IMG/VR virus record: IMGVR_UViG_3300022213_000237
Coordinates: 1 to 64,000 of that record
From: a virus
DNA length: 64,000 bases
Reading direction: 5' to 3' (one strand)
Part shown: one piece after another, positions 23,906-32,176 of the stretch
Layout of the letters: each line of letters starts with the position of its first letter
Position numbering within the stretch: position 1 is the first letter of the stretch
Position numbers and translations under genes: made by a program
The notes under the pieces: model-generated
What the model saw: only the letters and a program-made list of their open reading frames with translations
Databases searched by the model: none
What the model was told of the DNA's origin: nothing

Positions 23906-24244
23906 ATGATTTCACCCGAAGATTTTATGGCGTTGTCACCCGAAGAACGAGCTAAGATAGACCCCATTGAGGGTTATGCTGGCGCTTTTGATTATTTGGC
24001 TAAGTACATTGAAAGAGCCGGTAAAGAAAAAGACAATGTGTCGTTAATGCGTGCAGCCGCGCTTTTGCTCGAGACCTCTCGTCAGTTTGCTAGCTACGTA
24101 ACTTCCAAAGTGCTTAAGAATGCTGCCGAAACAGGATTGATTGATCCCGCAGAAATCGGACTGACGCCCGAGACTACAGAAAAGACTCAAGAAGTCGAAG
24201 ACCTAGTTATTCCCGGTATGCCCAAAATCATTGGTAAAGCGTGA
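23906..24244 (+). CDS. hypothetical helical protein
   Basis: 112 residues, all-helical and acidic, with DYLAKYIERAGKEKDNVSLMRAAALLL in the centre. GGAGAATGTAAATG gives a ribosome site. Its stop overlaps the next start (TGATG). No family recognised. Confidence 0.6.
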   Translation: MISPEDFMALSPEERAKIDPIEGYAGAFDYLAKYIERAGKEKDNVSLMRAAALLLETSRQFASYVTSKVLKNAAETGLIDPAEIGLTPETTEKTQEVEDLVIPGMPKIIGKA

Positions 24245-24624
24245 TGAACAAAGAACTTAAGAGCTTGATGGACCGAAAAGCTAAAGCCGAGGCTACCATC
24301 AAGAAAGCGGTAGCTAAGACTCTCAAAGACGGAAAAGCTCCTAAAGCCAAGCTCAGAGAATCCTACTTAATCGATTTCATGATGGGTGGCTACAGCGGGT
24401 CACTAGAGAATCTAGATGTTCAGTGGTTTGACTCGATGAAGGCGCTGTCAGAAGGTTACGATATGGTGATTCTCCGCCTGGAGGAGAATCCCGGCTATCC
24501 GCTCTTTCTGTTGAGTAACGATTCTCCTGTTGCCTCCGAATTCGAGAAGATTCTTAAAATCTATCTGAAGCCTTATGCCATAGTTAAAGACAAGATTCTT
24601 AAAGATATTTGGTTTATGAAGTAA
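24244..24624 (+). CDS. hypothetical protein
   Basis: 126 residues with a Lys/Ala-rich N-terminal helix and a compact alpha/beta C-terminal part (YDMVILRLEENPGYPLFLL). ATG at 24244 overlaps the previous stop; a GTG at 24241 is also in frame. No family recognised. Confidence 0.6.
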   Translation: MNKELKSLMDRKAKAEATIKKAVAKTLKDGKAPKAKLRESYLIDFMMGGYSGSLENLDVQWFDSMKALSEGYDMVILRLEENPGYPLFLLSNDSPVASEFEKILKIYLKPYAIVKDKILKDIWFMK

Positions 24625-24631
24625 GCAGTTT

Positions 24632-24686
24632 GCTGGTGTACGGGGCGGACCCGTATCGATTCCCCGTTCGACTCGGGGCACCGGCA
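24632..24686 (+). ncRNA. tRNA-like element lacking a D arm (55 bases)
   Basis: Seven-pair acceptor GCTGGTG/CACCGGC with discriminator A, and a canonical T arm CCCCG-TTCGACT-CGGGG. Between them is a single hairpin TACGG-GGCGGAC-CCGTA with a seven-base loop, which would place CGG at the anticodon position. There is no D arm. Position 33 is G rather than T. The stems are perfect, which argues against random decay, but tRNA function in translation is doubtful. Confidence 0.45.
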
Positions 24687-24802
24687 TTAGGGCGCACGGG
24701 AAGGCCCGGCCCGTGGCTCTTGAAAGGTGGGCGAGTCAATGGGATTGATTCATCCCATGCCCGAGTGGCCCCGTCGGAAATACGGGGCATCTGGAGTTCA
24801 AA
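24687..24802 (+). other. GC-rich stretch with strong hairpins
   Basis: CGGG-AAGG-CCCG (near 24698), ATGGGAT/ATCCCAT (near 24738-24760) and GCCCCGT/ACGGGGC (near 24769-24789). GGGC and GCCC further apart could close the first two into a cloverleaf-like fold, but no normal anticodon arm results. No gene seen. Possibly a structured RNA or leader for 24803. Confidence 0.35.
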
Positions 24803-25003
24803 ATGAAAGACCTTCATTGTGCGGTGCATACTACCATATTGCGATTGGCAATAGCCTTTCTGGACAAGGAAGGCAATCCGCTCGTGGGTCACGAATATCA
24901 AAAAACTTATGACCGCTGGGTTCGGCGTATACGTAGTTGTTCCTGTATTGGAGACGACCACGAAGTCACTGAGTATGAGCAGAGCCGTAATCTTGGAATC
25001 TGA
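24803..25003 (+). CDS. small hypothetical protein
   Basis: 66 residues with ribosome site CTGGAG eight bases before ATG. Cys/His residues (CSCIGDDHE) could bind metal. No family recognised. Confidence 0.5.
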   Translation: MKDLHCAVHTTILRLAIAFLDKEGNPLVGHEYQKTYDRWVRRIRSCSCIGDDHEVTEYEQSRNLGI

Positions 25004-25017
25004 ATCCCGTTCCTGTG

Positions 25018-25050
25018 CAGATCCGCACGGTATAAAGTAATAGGGTTTTC
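25018..25050 (+). promoter_or_regulatory. possible promoter before 25073
   Basis: CACGGTATAAAG gives TATAAA at about 25031 with a GATCC just upstream. No clear -35 box. Unlike the leaderless type, a leader of about 30 bases and AAAGGA follow. Confidence 0.45.
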
Positions 25051-25072
25051 TTCACACATCCAAAGGATTAAC

Positions 25073-25522
25073 ATGGCTCTCACGATACCCCCTAATGCGG
25101 CCCAATTTTCTATTCACCTAGTTGGTGATAACTCCGAAAAGACCTATAAGGCCGATTTTGTTACTACCAAAATTCTCAGTCATCGTCAGCGCTTGATGCG
25201 CGGTGAGTTGGAGCGCCAATATATTGGTACCACTTCTCCGCAAGCTGCTCATCCAGATGATGTTGAGCGGGCACGTGTTCTTGCCACCATCAATAGTTCT
25301 TTGCTTACTCCCGTCCCCCAGTTCTGGCGAGAAAACGGCATGGGTCTAGATTTGCTGGACGACAATATCATTGTTGAAATATACTCAAACGTAGTTCGCA
25401 TCCAGGCCGAAGCCGCTGAGAAGGTCATCAAGAAATCTGAAGCCGCGTCTGAACGTCTGAAGGCCGCCGTCGAGAAGGGTGTCGACGCACAACAAGAAGC
25501 TGAAGACAAGGCTACCGAGTAA
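25073..25522 (+). CDS. putative tail assembly chaperone, first part
   Basis: 149 residues directly upstream of a second small protein and the tape measure gene, the usual place of tail assembly chaperones. The C-terminal 40 residues form a charged helix (AEAAEKVIKKSEAASERLKAAVEK). It ends with TAA at 25520, and the next gene follows in the same frame after three more bases. Assignment is by gene order. Confidence 0.55.
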   Translation: MALTIPPNAAQFSIHLVGDNSEKTYKADFVTTKILSHRQRLMRGELERQYIGTTSPQAAHPDDVERARVLATINSSLLTPVPQFWRENGMGLDLLDDNIIVEIYSNVVRIQAEAAEKVIKKSEAASERLKAAVEKGVDAQQEAEDKATE

Positions 25523-25525
25523 AAT

Positions 25526-26110
25526 GTGTCTAGTCTTGACTACTGGGACTCAATCCGGATACGCGCTCTCGCGAGCGTAGTAGATCCAGATACAGATGAT
25601 GTTCTAATTGAGATTTTCGAGTGGTACTCTAAAGAGTTTTCGACCCCACTTCACTTCGTCTACGAGTTACCCGTAGACGAAGTGTTGCATCACTATTTCC
25701 GCTGGATTTACAGGAACATGGACGGAATCGAGCGACACAATGCCGCCATATGGCTGCTTGAGACTCCCGAAGAAAGAGCTGCTCGCGCCGCCGCAGATAA
25801 GAAAGATGACGAAGACTTCATGGCGAAGGCTGCGGCTGTAAACGCAAAGAAGAAACAGCCGTCGGAAGCTCAAAAAGCATTCGACCGAATGCAGAAGAAA
25901 TTCCTAGACAACATCGACCAATTCAAAGCCAAAGCCGCTCCTTTGGAAAAGAAGCTTCTGAAGAAGGAAATGCCGGAGGCATCGCTACCGGCTTCGAAGC
26001 CGAAAGATGAGGAAGAAGTGGTGGTTACGTACATGTCCGAAGCCGATTTTGAAGCCGAGCTTGATAAGCCTTCTGGCCCCGCTCCCAAGCCTCGTAAGAC
26101 AAAGAAGTAG
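25526..26110 (+). CDS. putative tail assembly chaperone, second part
   Basis: 194 residues from GTG. Aromatic-rich first half (DVLIEIFEWYSKEF), then a long Lys/Ala/Glu helical region and a Pro/Lys tail. In many phages the two chaperone parts are joined by a -1 frameshift. Here both are in the same frame, separated only by TAA and AAT, and I see no slippery heptamer near the junction. Confidence 0.5.
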   Translation: MSSLDYWDSIRIRALASVVDPDTDDVLIEIFEWYSKEFSTPLHFVYELPVDEVLHHYFRWIYRNMDGIERHNAAIWLLETPEERAARAAADKKDDEDFMAKAAAVNAKKKQPSEAQKAFDRMQKKFLDNIDQFKAKAAPLEKKLLKKEMPEASLPASKPKDEEEVVVTYMSEADFEAELDKPSGPAPKPRKTKK

Positions 26111-26113
26111 CTG

Positions 26114-26120
26114 CAATCTT
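26114..26120 (+). promoter_or_regulatory. candidate late promoter element CAATCTT
   Basis: CTGCAATCTT lies 37 bases before the tape measure start. A TAGATCC and a TTGAGGTAGG ribosome region lie between. Confidence 0.35.
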
Positions 26121-26157
26121 CAGTGATGGACAAGTAGATCCTCCTTGAGGTAGGACA

Positions 26158-28452
26158 ATGTCGGACAAGAAACTACAAATTTCCGCAGATCTAAAGATCA
26201 AGACCACTGAGGCGGAACGCACACTCCAAAAACTCCAAAAAGAAGGAGTGAAAATATCGAACATCCTGAAAGGATTAGATATTAGCACCTCCGGAGGACG
26301 TGCCGGATTTGCCAAATCCCTCCTCACCGCCAACAAAGAGATGGTGAAGTTGCGCGGCACCACGCACGACACCGCCAAAGTAATGGAGCACGTCTACGGA
26401 CGACAGCTTGAGAAACAGTCAAAGAATCTTGATGCCTACACCAAAAAAATAGAGCGTCTAAACAAGCAGTTTAAGGCTCAGCAATACAATGCGCAGTTTC
26501 AGTCCGAAGTCGGAAATGCCGCCTTGGGCTCGAAATATTCGGCGATGGCAAGTCGTACTGCGGACAAAATCGTTGTCGCCGAGGCCGCACGCCAGGCCAT
26601 TCAGACCTCTCTTAAGGATTTGAAAGATACGGGCAGCGGTTCCAAGCCAGGTGGCATTTCTGTTGATACCGCACGCCTAGGCGTAGCTATTGCTCAATCC
26701 GTGGTCGGGGCCATGGGTCAGTTTGCGGGCACGTTCCAAAGCGGCAAGACCATGTATGCTCAGAATCTGGCCGCCACCAGAGGTTACGAAAACAAGCTAT
26801 TGCGCAGCATGTATGGTGGTGATTTTAGCGACATGTATTTTGGGGTACGTGGTACCGGTGGGAAAAGCAATATCGAAATGGCTAAAGACCAAGCTGGTGG
26901 TACTGGCACTGGTACTTTTATGAATTTCGCTAACGGCGTTAGTGGTATTCTCGGCGCTACCGGTAGCGCTCTTACTTTAAAGTCTGGATCAGCTGGCGGC
27001 GGGATGGGCGGTAGAAGTGTAATGACCGGTGGAGATTATGCGGGCGCGAGTAGTGGTATCATGGGCAATATGAACCAAACGTTCGGGGCCATGCAGAATC
27101 AACTGAAGGGTGGGCCGCAAGCTATGGAAACCGCCGCCCAACAGGCACAAATTGAGGCAATGAAAGCCCAAGACCCTTTGTCTCAATTGATGTTACAAAA
27201 CTTGCAGGCGACAGCGGGCATGCGTGTTGGGGCCGCTAAGGGATTGCAAGGGCGTCATATGTTGGCTGCCGGCATCGGTAGCGGTTTTGGTGGTATAGAT
27301 ATGGGTGAGTCCTTCGGACTAGCTCAAGGTCTGACTCGTCAGTTTGGCATGGAGTCTATTTCTGGTGGCCGTAACTCGTTAATGGCTAATACTTTAGGCT
27401 TGGAGCGTAAGGGTATCGACCGATCAGTAGCGGGAAGCGCTTTAGGTAACATTATGGTGGCCGGAGGTGGTGGAGAAAAAGGAATGAACGCCGCCAACAA
27501 GGCTGTTGAGGACATCATGACGAAGGCTTTTTCTCGCGGAATCAAAGATGCTCGAATCGCTGAAGAATTCGTAAAAGCGTCAGGTGATCTGGCTTTTGGT
27601 ACTGGCGGTGCCACTAAAGACATTGCTCAATTGGGCATGATGTTCTCTACTAACGCTAATTCTGTTCGTCAAGCACAGATGAACGTAAGTGGTATGGAAG
27701 CTGCGAGTCAACTTCGTGACAGTAATCCTTATTTTAAAGCCGTTAGCGCCGAGGCGGCAAAAGGGGTGCTTGGGCCGAATGCTTCCGGCTTGCAGATGAT
27801 GGCTGTTTCTAAATCCTCACTCCCCCAACTTCTTGGCGGTAGCGATTTTCTCGAAAGTGCAGGCGTTAGCTTAGATCAAAGTCGAGGTATAGCCAAGCAA
27901 TCATTTAATAGTATGTTTGGCGACATTGGACGTAGCGACGATAAAGCCACCGCCCCCTTCAGAGAAGCACTTCTCGCCAATAAGGGTGATGTGGCAGCTA
28001 CACTGCAAGACCCACGCAACGCCTTTGGTGGCTTCAACAAGCAAGCCGCTACATTCCTACACGCTACAGGAAGAGGTGGTGGTAGTTTTGAAACTGCTTT
28101 GGGTCTAATGAACGATCTACAGGGCATCGACACTAAAGCTGAAGGAAAGGGTGCTAAAAATATGCCCAGCCATGGTGACGCAACTGCAGAAGCTCAGGTC
28201 CGGGCACAGCAACGCGTAGTTACGAATCTCATAAACGAAGAAGTGGCAGCACGAAAGCGGTTATTGACGGCTTTGGATACAACGAGCGTCGACAAAACAA
28301 TGGCCGCAACCAAAGGCGGTGCCAATGCCGACTTTAAGAGTGCTCAGATTTTCATGGAACAGCTTATTCAGATTCTCAAGGAAGCTTCGTTCCGAATGGA
28401 ACATAGGGACCAAAACGCAGCCGACACCTCTAATCAAGCAGGACCTAGATAA
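26158..28452 (+). CDS. tail tape measure protein
   Basis: 764 residues. The N terminus is coiled coil (TEAERTLQKLQKEGVKISNIL and later YTKKIERLNKQFKAQQ). The centre is Gly/Ala/Met-rich and hydrophobic in patches, and the C terminus is a helix ending in the tail-hub region. Position between chaperones and hub supports the call. At about 0.15 nm per residue the tail would be roughly 115 nm long. Confidence 0.82.
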   Translation: MSDKKLQISADLKIKTTEAERTLQKLQKEGVKISNILKGLDISTSGGRAGFAKSLLTANKEMVKLRGTTHDTAKVMEHVYGRQLEKQSKNLDAYTKKIERLNKQFKAQQYNAQFQSEVGNAALGSKYSAMASRTADKIVVAEAARQAIQTSLKDLKDTGSGSKPGGISVDTARLGVAIAQSVVGAMGQFAGTFQSGKTMYAQNLAATRGYENKLLRSMYGGDFSDMYFGVRGTGGKSNIEMAKDQAGGTGTGTFMNFANGVSGILGATGSALTLKSGSAGGGMGGRSVMTGGDYAGASSGIMGNMNQTFGAMQNQLKGGPQAMETAAQQAQIEAMKAQDPLSQLMLQNLQATAGMRVGAAKGLQGRHMLAAGIGSGFGGIDMGESFGLAQGLTRQFGMESISGGRNSLMANTLGLERKGIDRSVAGSALGNIMVAGGGGEKGMNAANKAVEDIMTKAFSRGIKDARIAEEFVKASGDLAFGTGGATKDIAQLGMMFSTNANSVRQAQMNVSGMEAASQLRDSNPYFKAVSAEAAKGVLGPNASGLQMMAVSKSSLPQLLGGSDFLESAGVSLDQSRGIAKQSFNSMFGDIGRSDDKATAPFREALLANKGDVAATLQDPRNAFGGFNKQAATFLHATGRGGGSFETALGLMNDLQGIDTKAEGKGAKNMPSHGDATAEAQVRAQQRVVTNLINEEVAARKRLLTALDTTSVDKTMAATKGGANADFKSAQIFMEQLIQILKEASFRMEHRDQNAADTSNQAGPR

Positions 28453-30380
28453 TGGCATTAGTTTATGACCTAAAGCCTACTGGTGGCGATATTCACGATG
28501 TGGCTCCTTATTGGTTTGCTGCGTTCGTGCGTTTTGAATACCGAGACACCTTCTCTCGCGCAAGAATGAATAGCACACCCCAAAACTCTAGTGCCGTGGA
28601 AGTAAGTGAGGGCGTAAAAGAACAAGATCTCTTAATCGCCGACAACGATGTCGTTGCGTGGTCGGTAACTACCTCCAAGTCGTCACACACCAGCGCTCTT
28701 AGCTGCACCCTTAGTGCCGGAAACATTGATTACACCAGCGCCTTAGCTTCCGGAGACTGGGTGGGGTTCTGGGCTTTTGATAATAAGCAAGATTATATAC
28801 GTGTAAGAGAAGAAGTCCGTAAAGCTAACCCCGCTAACGGATTTATGGACGGGCTTAAGTTTTTGGGGCGTGTTGATGCCATACGACGCAGAGAGGCGCG
28901 TGCGCCAACGGGACAAAAACAAATACAGTACACCCTTACTGGAACAGGATTTAGTGAGTTCGATGCTACCGTTTATTACAATTCCTTTTATAAAGCCAAA
29001 TACGGGCAAGATGCATTGCTTTGGATGCTTGATTTTGGAGACGGGGAAGATAATCTCATTCTTGGATCTACGTACGCCAAAGGTCTTATAGGTTCCCAAG
29101 AGGCTATTCCCAAATTACTTCGCATTTGTATGGGGTTGTCTCAGGATAGTAGCGGCAATGTAACTGCGCAGGGTCCTTCAGACGAGTCAGCTTGGTTATC
29201 GAAAGAATGGCAAACAAAACCACAAAATGCAGCTCTCCACGGCACATTAAATAAAGGTTATATGGTGCCACCAACGGTGGGCAAATGGTTTGGCGACAAG
29301 AAAGAGCAATCTCAAACAAACTTTAAGGGCCTACTTAGCTATCCAGACATTTTGCGATCTTATATTGGAGTGCAGTCGTATGATGGAGGCGCCACCATAA
29401 ACAGGGATCGCTCCTTTCCTGATGATTTAAAATCCTTTACTTCTCAAATCAGAAATTTCAATAAGAACACCTATTTTACCGATAAAGATCTTACGGGAGT
29501 GTATCGAGTATTGACCATGCACTTCGACAATCGTTCAGTCTGGGCCATTCTTCAGACCTACGTTAATGATCCCATAGACGAGATGTACAGCTGCCTACGT
29601 GTGGACCCAAACGGTAAAGTCCACCCCTCGTTGGTTGTGCGTCAGACTCCTCTGTCTAGTAACTGGTACGCTCAAAACGGTAAGTACGGCAATCAAGTAA
29701 CTCCCTTTCTTAGCCTGCCCCGTTGGCGCCCACACGGAGATATTGTCACTGAATTAGATGTGGGACGAAGTAATGTCTTACGTCATAACTACATTCAGTT
29801 GTTAGGTCAGGATATGTCTGGGACTAATACTCAAGATAACGAGACGCTTGGTTTTGTGCGCAATCTACCAGTTATAGATCCTACAGACGCGAACCGATGC
29901 GGATTGAGAATGTACGAGAAGCAGCTTTCCGCTAACGTCAATGAGGCTCTAGCCTCTAATTCCGACTCGCAAGGTAGCATGTGGACGCAGATTATGGCCG
30001 ACATTCTTTTCGGCAGTCATTTGAAGTACAGCGGAACCATGGTCTGTAAAGGTATACAAGAACCTATTTGTGAGGGGGACAACCTCGAATACGATAACGT
30101 CGTATATCAAATCGAAGGTATTTCTCATTCCGGTTCTATTAATGTGTTTGGGCAAAGAGATTTTGTAACCACGTTGCAAATTAGTAATGGCGTGTCGGCA
30201 TTTAATCTAGAGGGGACAGAAGTCATGTATCCGGATTTGCGTGAAAGATTCCAGCAGTCCCCCAGCTCTAGATTTTCTTCCAGTGATACTACTTTTGCCC
30301 AAGGTCGAAAAGAACAATTTAAAGCCAGTACAGTAGAACGCGAAGGACCTGACGTATCTAGCGAAGAGGATAAGCAATAA
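28452..30380 (+). CDS. baseplate hub protein
   Basis: 642 residues beginning at a TAATG overlap with the tape measure gene. Beta-rich N-terminal half (VAWSVTTSKSSHTSALSCTLS) and a C-terminal region that ends in a hub-like barrel (EGDNLEYDNVVYQIEGISHSG). Location between tape measure and spike fits a gp27/gpD-like hub that anchors the tube to the spike. No unique motif, so the exact homologue is inferred. Confidence 0.7.
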   Translation: MALVYDLKPTGGDIHDVAPYWFAAFVRFEYRDTFSRARMNSTPQNSSAVEVSEGVKEQDLLIADNDVVAWSVTTSKSSHTSALSCTLSAGNIDYTSALASGDWVGFWAFDNKQDYIRVREEVRKANPANGFMDGLKFLGRVDAIRRREARAPTGQKQIQYTLTGTGFSEFDATVYYNSFYKAKYGQDALLWMLDFGDGEDNLILGSTYAKGLIGSQEAIPKLLRICMGLSQDSSGNVTAQGPSDESAWLSKEWQTKPQNAALHGTLNKGYMVPPTVGKWFGDKKEQSQTNFKGLLSYPDILRSYIGVQSYDGGATINRDRSFPDDLKSFTSQIRNFNKNTYFTDKDLTGVYRVLTMHFDNRSVWAILQTYVNDPIDEMYSCLRVDPNGKVHPSLVVRQTPLSSNWYAQNGKYGNQVTPFLSLPRWRPHGDIVTELDVGRSNVLRHNYIQLLGQDMSGTNTQDNETLGFVRNLPVIDPTDANRCGLRMYEKQLSANVNEALASNSDSQGSMWTQIMADILFGSHLKYSGTMVCKGIQEPICEGDNLEYDNVVYQIEGISHSGSINVFGQRDFVTTLQISNGVSAFNLEGTEVMYPDLRERFQQSPSSRFSSSDTTFAQGRKEQFKASTVEREGPDVSSEEDKQ

Positions 30381-31357
30381 TGAGTAAGCTTAAAGACGGT
30401 ACAATAGTACCACACTTTTTGGGCGTATCTTCGGGTCCGGGTCCGTCTACTACAGCTCTGTCCATGAATGACTTGCGTCTGCGTATCGGACGTATAGTCG
30501 CCGTCTATCCTCCGGATTCAAACGCGAATAGCAATAAGAAATTTTTTGAGTACGATGTCGAAGTGGATGTCGGTGCCGGCTTGACTAAAGTTTATCCCCG
30601 AGCGGTAATGATGGATCCACTCGGTGGCATAGCCGACACTTTCAACTTCACGCCCCGCATTTCCCAAGGCGGACAGGGCCAGGTAGATGCGGGTACGCGC
30701 GTATTGTTGATGTGCATTAACGGACAAGGTGGACATGCCGTCATTATTGGCGGTGCCAAGCATTTTGGTCGTACTGAAAAAGAAGATAAGGCCGATGGCC
30801 ACAACATGGTGCTGGAGTTCAACGGCATCAACATAAGCATCAACAAGGATGGAGACCTCACCATCCTCCATAAAGGCGCTACCGACGCGAAAGGTAAAGT
30901 CACTGACGATTCCGAAGACACTAACGGCACCAAAATCGTATTGGATAAGAATGGTGACGTCCTCGTTTCTGCAGGCAAGAATGGTAACGCGTCTATCCAG
31001 TTAGACAGCAAGAATAAGCACGTGGTCGTAAAAGCGGACGCCACATTAATTGGTGACGCCACCGACCATATGATGCTGGGCGACACGTTTCGAAACGCAC
31101 AGAAGCAAATGCACCAGGAACTTAAGGCCCAGTTACAGCAAGCCTCCACGGCACTAGGAATTGCTAGTTCGCTTCTTACGACTGCCGGTGCCGCCATGGC
31201 GGTACCAATTTCTGGCGCTGTAGCTGCGGGCCCACAGATTACCAGCGCTTCTGTACAATTAAAGATGGCGAGTACAGCACTCGGCCAGATGAATAGCGCT
31301 ATATCTACATTTGAGTCGGGCGGGCCTTACTTGTCTGACTCCAACAAAAACGACTAG
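30380..31357 (+). CDS. baseplate central spike protein (gpV/gp5-like)
   Basis: 325 residues. Residues 25-140 look like an OB fold (LRIGRIVAVYPP, KVYPRAVMMDPLGG, VDAGTRVLLMCINGQGGHAVIIGG). Next comes a repetitive region of about 90 residues with short alternating strands (ISINKDGDLTILHKG, VLDKNGDVLVSAGKNGNASI, VVVKADATLIGDA), consistent with a triple-stranded beta-helix spike. The C-terminal 90 residues are helical and Ala-rich. No lysozyme domain. Confidence 0.8.
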   Translation: MSKLKDGTIVPHFLGVSSGPGPSTTALSMNDLRLRIGRIVAVYPPDSNANSNKKFFEYDVEVDVGAGLTKVYPRAVMMDPLGGIADTFNFTPRISQGGQGQVDAGTRVLLMCINGQGGHAVIIGGAKHFGRTEKEDKADGHNMVLEFNGINISINKDGDLTILHKGATDAKGKVTDDSEDTNGTKIVLDKNGDVLVSAGKNGNASIQLDSKNKHVVVKADATLIGDATDHMMLGDTFRNAQKQMHQELKAQLQQASTALGIASSLLTTAGAAMAVPISGAVAAGPQITSASVQLKMASTALGQMNSAISTFESGGPYLSDSNKND

Positions 31358-31359
31358 TT

Positions 31360-31701
31360 ATGCCTAAATTAACCATTACCACAAACCAAGAGGGCGTAAT
31401 TACTGACGTTGAGGGCGACCTCGAAGCCGCCTTTGCTAATGGCGTACAAGACACAGATTTTGCGTCCGTGGTAGATGCGATGAAGCTCTATAGTCATCCA
31501 TCAGTTCAGAGCGTAAAAACTGATGTAAAGGCGGCATTTAAGTCACTGTTGGCTGCCATGATGGTGGCCTTCAATATCAAACGAGCATTTCCGGTGGGTC
31601 TTACAACTACAGTTACTTTAGCTAAATTAACCGCTTTGGGCACCGAAGGATCATTGACCTTCACGGACGGTATCTTGACCGGAAAGATTGACCCAACATA
31701 A
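31360..31701 (+). CDS. tail-associated protein with module shared with 36844-37491
   Basis: 113 residues. Its C-terminal third (VTLAKLT...GTEGSLTFTDGILTGKIDPT, given in pieces) is nearly repeated at the end of the 36844 protein, and the FANGVQDTD motif matches FADGIENTD there. A capping or trimerisation module of fibres is plausible. Confidence 0.65.
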   Translation: MPKLTITTNQEGVITDVEGDLEAAFANGVQDTDFASVVDAMKLYSHPSVQSVKTDVKAAFKSLLAAMMVAFNIKRAFPVGLTTTVTLAKLTALGTEGSLTFTDGILTGKIDPT

Positions 31702-31705
31702 TCTA
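31699..31705 (+). promoter_or_regulatory. candidate late promoter element (variant TAATCTA)
   Basis: ACATAATCTA overlaps the stop codon of the 31360 gene and lies 21 bases before the ATG at 31727. Confidence 0.3.
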
Positions 31706-31726
31706 TACGCTTGACCCTTCTTTTTC

Positions 31727-32140
31727 ATGGCCAACTCACTCTACATACTCGGCAAACAAGGCTTACTTCATGGTAGCTTCGCGCTTGACGTGGACACCAT
31801 GAAGTTGGCGTTGATTTCCTCTTCTTATGTTCCTGATCTATCGATACATCAATACTATAGTGATGTAAATGGATACTTAATTGGTGCTTCACAGACAATG
31901 ACGGGCGTTTCTGTTGCTAACGGTGTTTTTAACAGTTCTTCTGTTACATTTAACGCCGTTGCAGGCGGATCTGAGGTTCGATATTTTGTAATTTATAAAG
32001 ACACAGGGGTGGCAAGCACTAGTCCTTTGCTGGTACTTATTGACACCACCACGGGAGTAACGCTTCCGTTTAACACAAACGGTGGCGACATTGTCTGGGC
32101 GCCGGATTCAGGGGTAAATAAGATTTTTAGGTTAGTGTAG
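31727..32140 (+). CDS. tail fibre-region protein
   Basis: 137 residues, all beta. The pattern YFVIYKDTG...PLLVLIDTTTG-V-LPFNTNGGDI-W resembles small tail proteins found in many phages, which end with a beta sandwich. It lies in the fibre cluster. Function as a fibre connector or spacer is inferred. Confidence 0.65.
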   Translation: MANSLYILGKQGLLHGSFALDVDTMKLALISSSYVPDLSIHQYYSDVNGYLIGASQTMTGVSVANGVFNSSSVTFNAVAGGSEVRYFVIYKDTGVASTSPLLVLIDTTTGVTLPFNTNGGDIVWAPDSGVNKIFRLV

Positions 32141-32176
32141 GTAATTTAAAAGTTTCAACAAAAAGGGCGGTATAAG

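Noticed and set aside
25480-25530. Classical -1 frameshift between the tail chaperone genes
   Set aside because: Both frames are the same and no slippery heptamer is visible near the junction.
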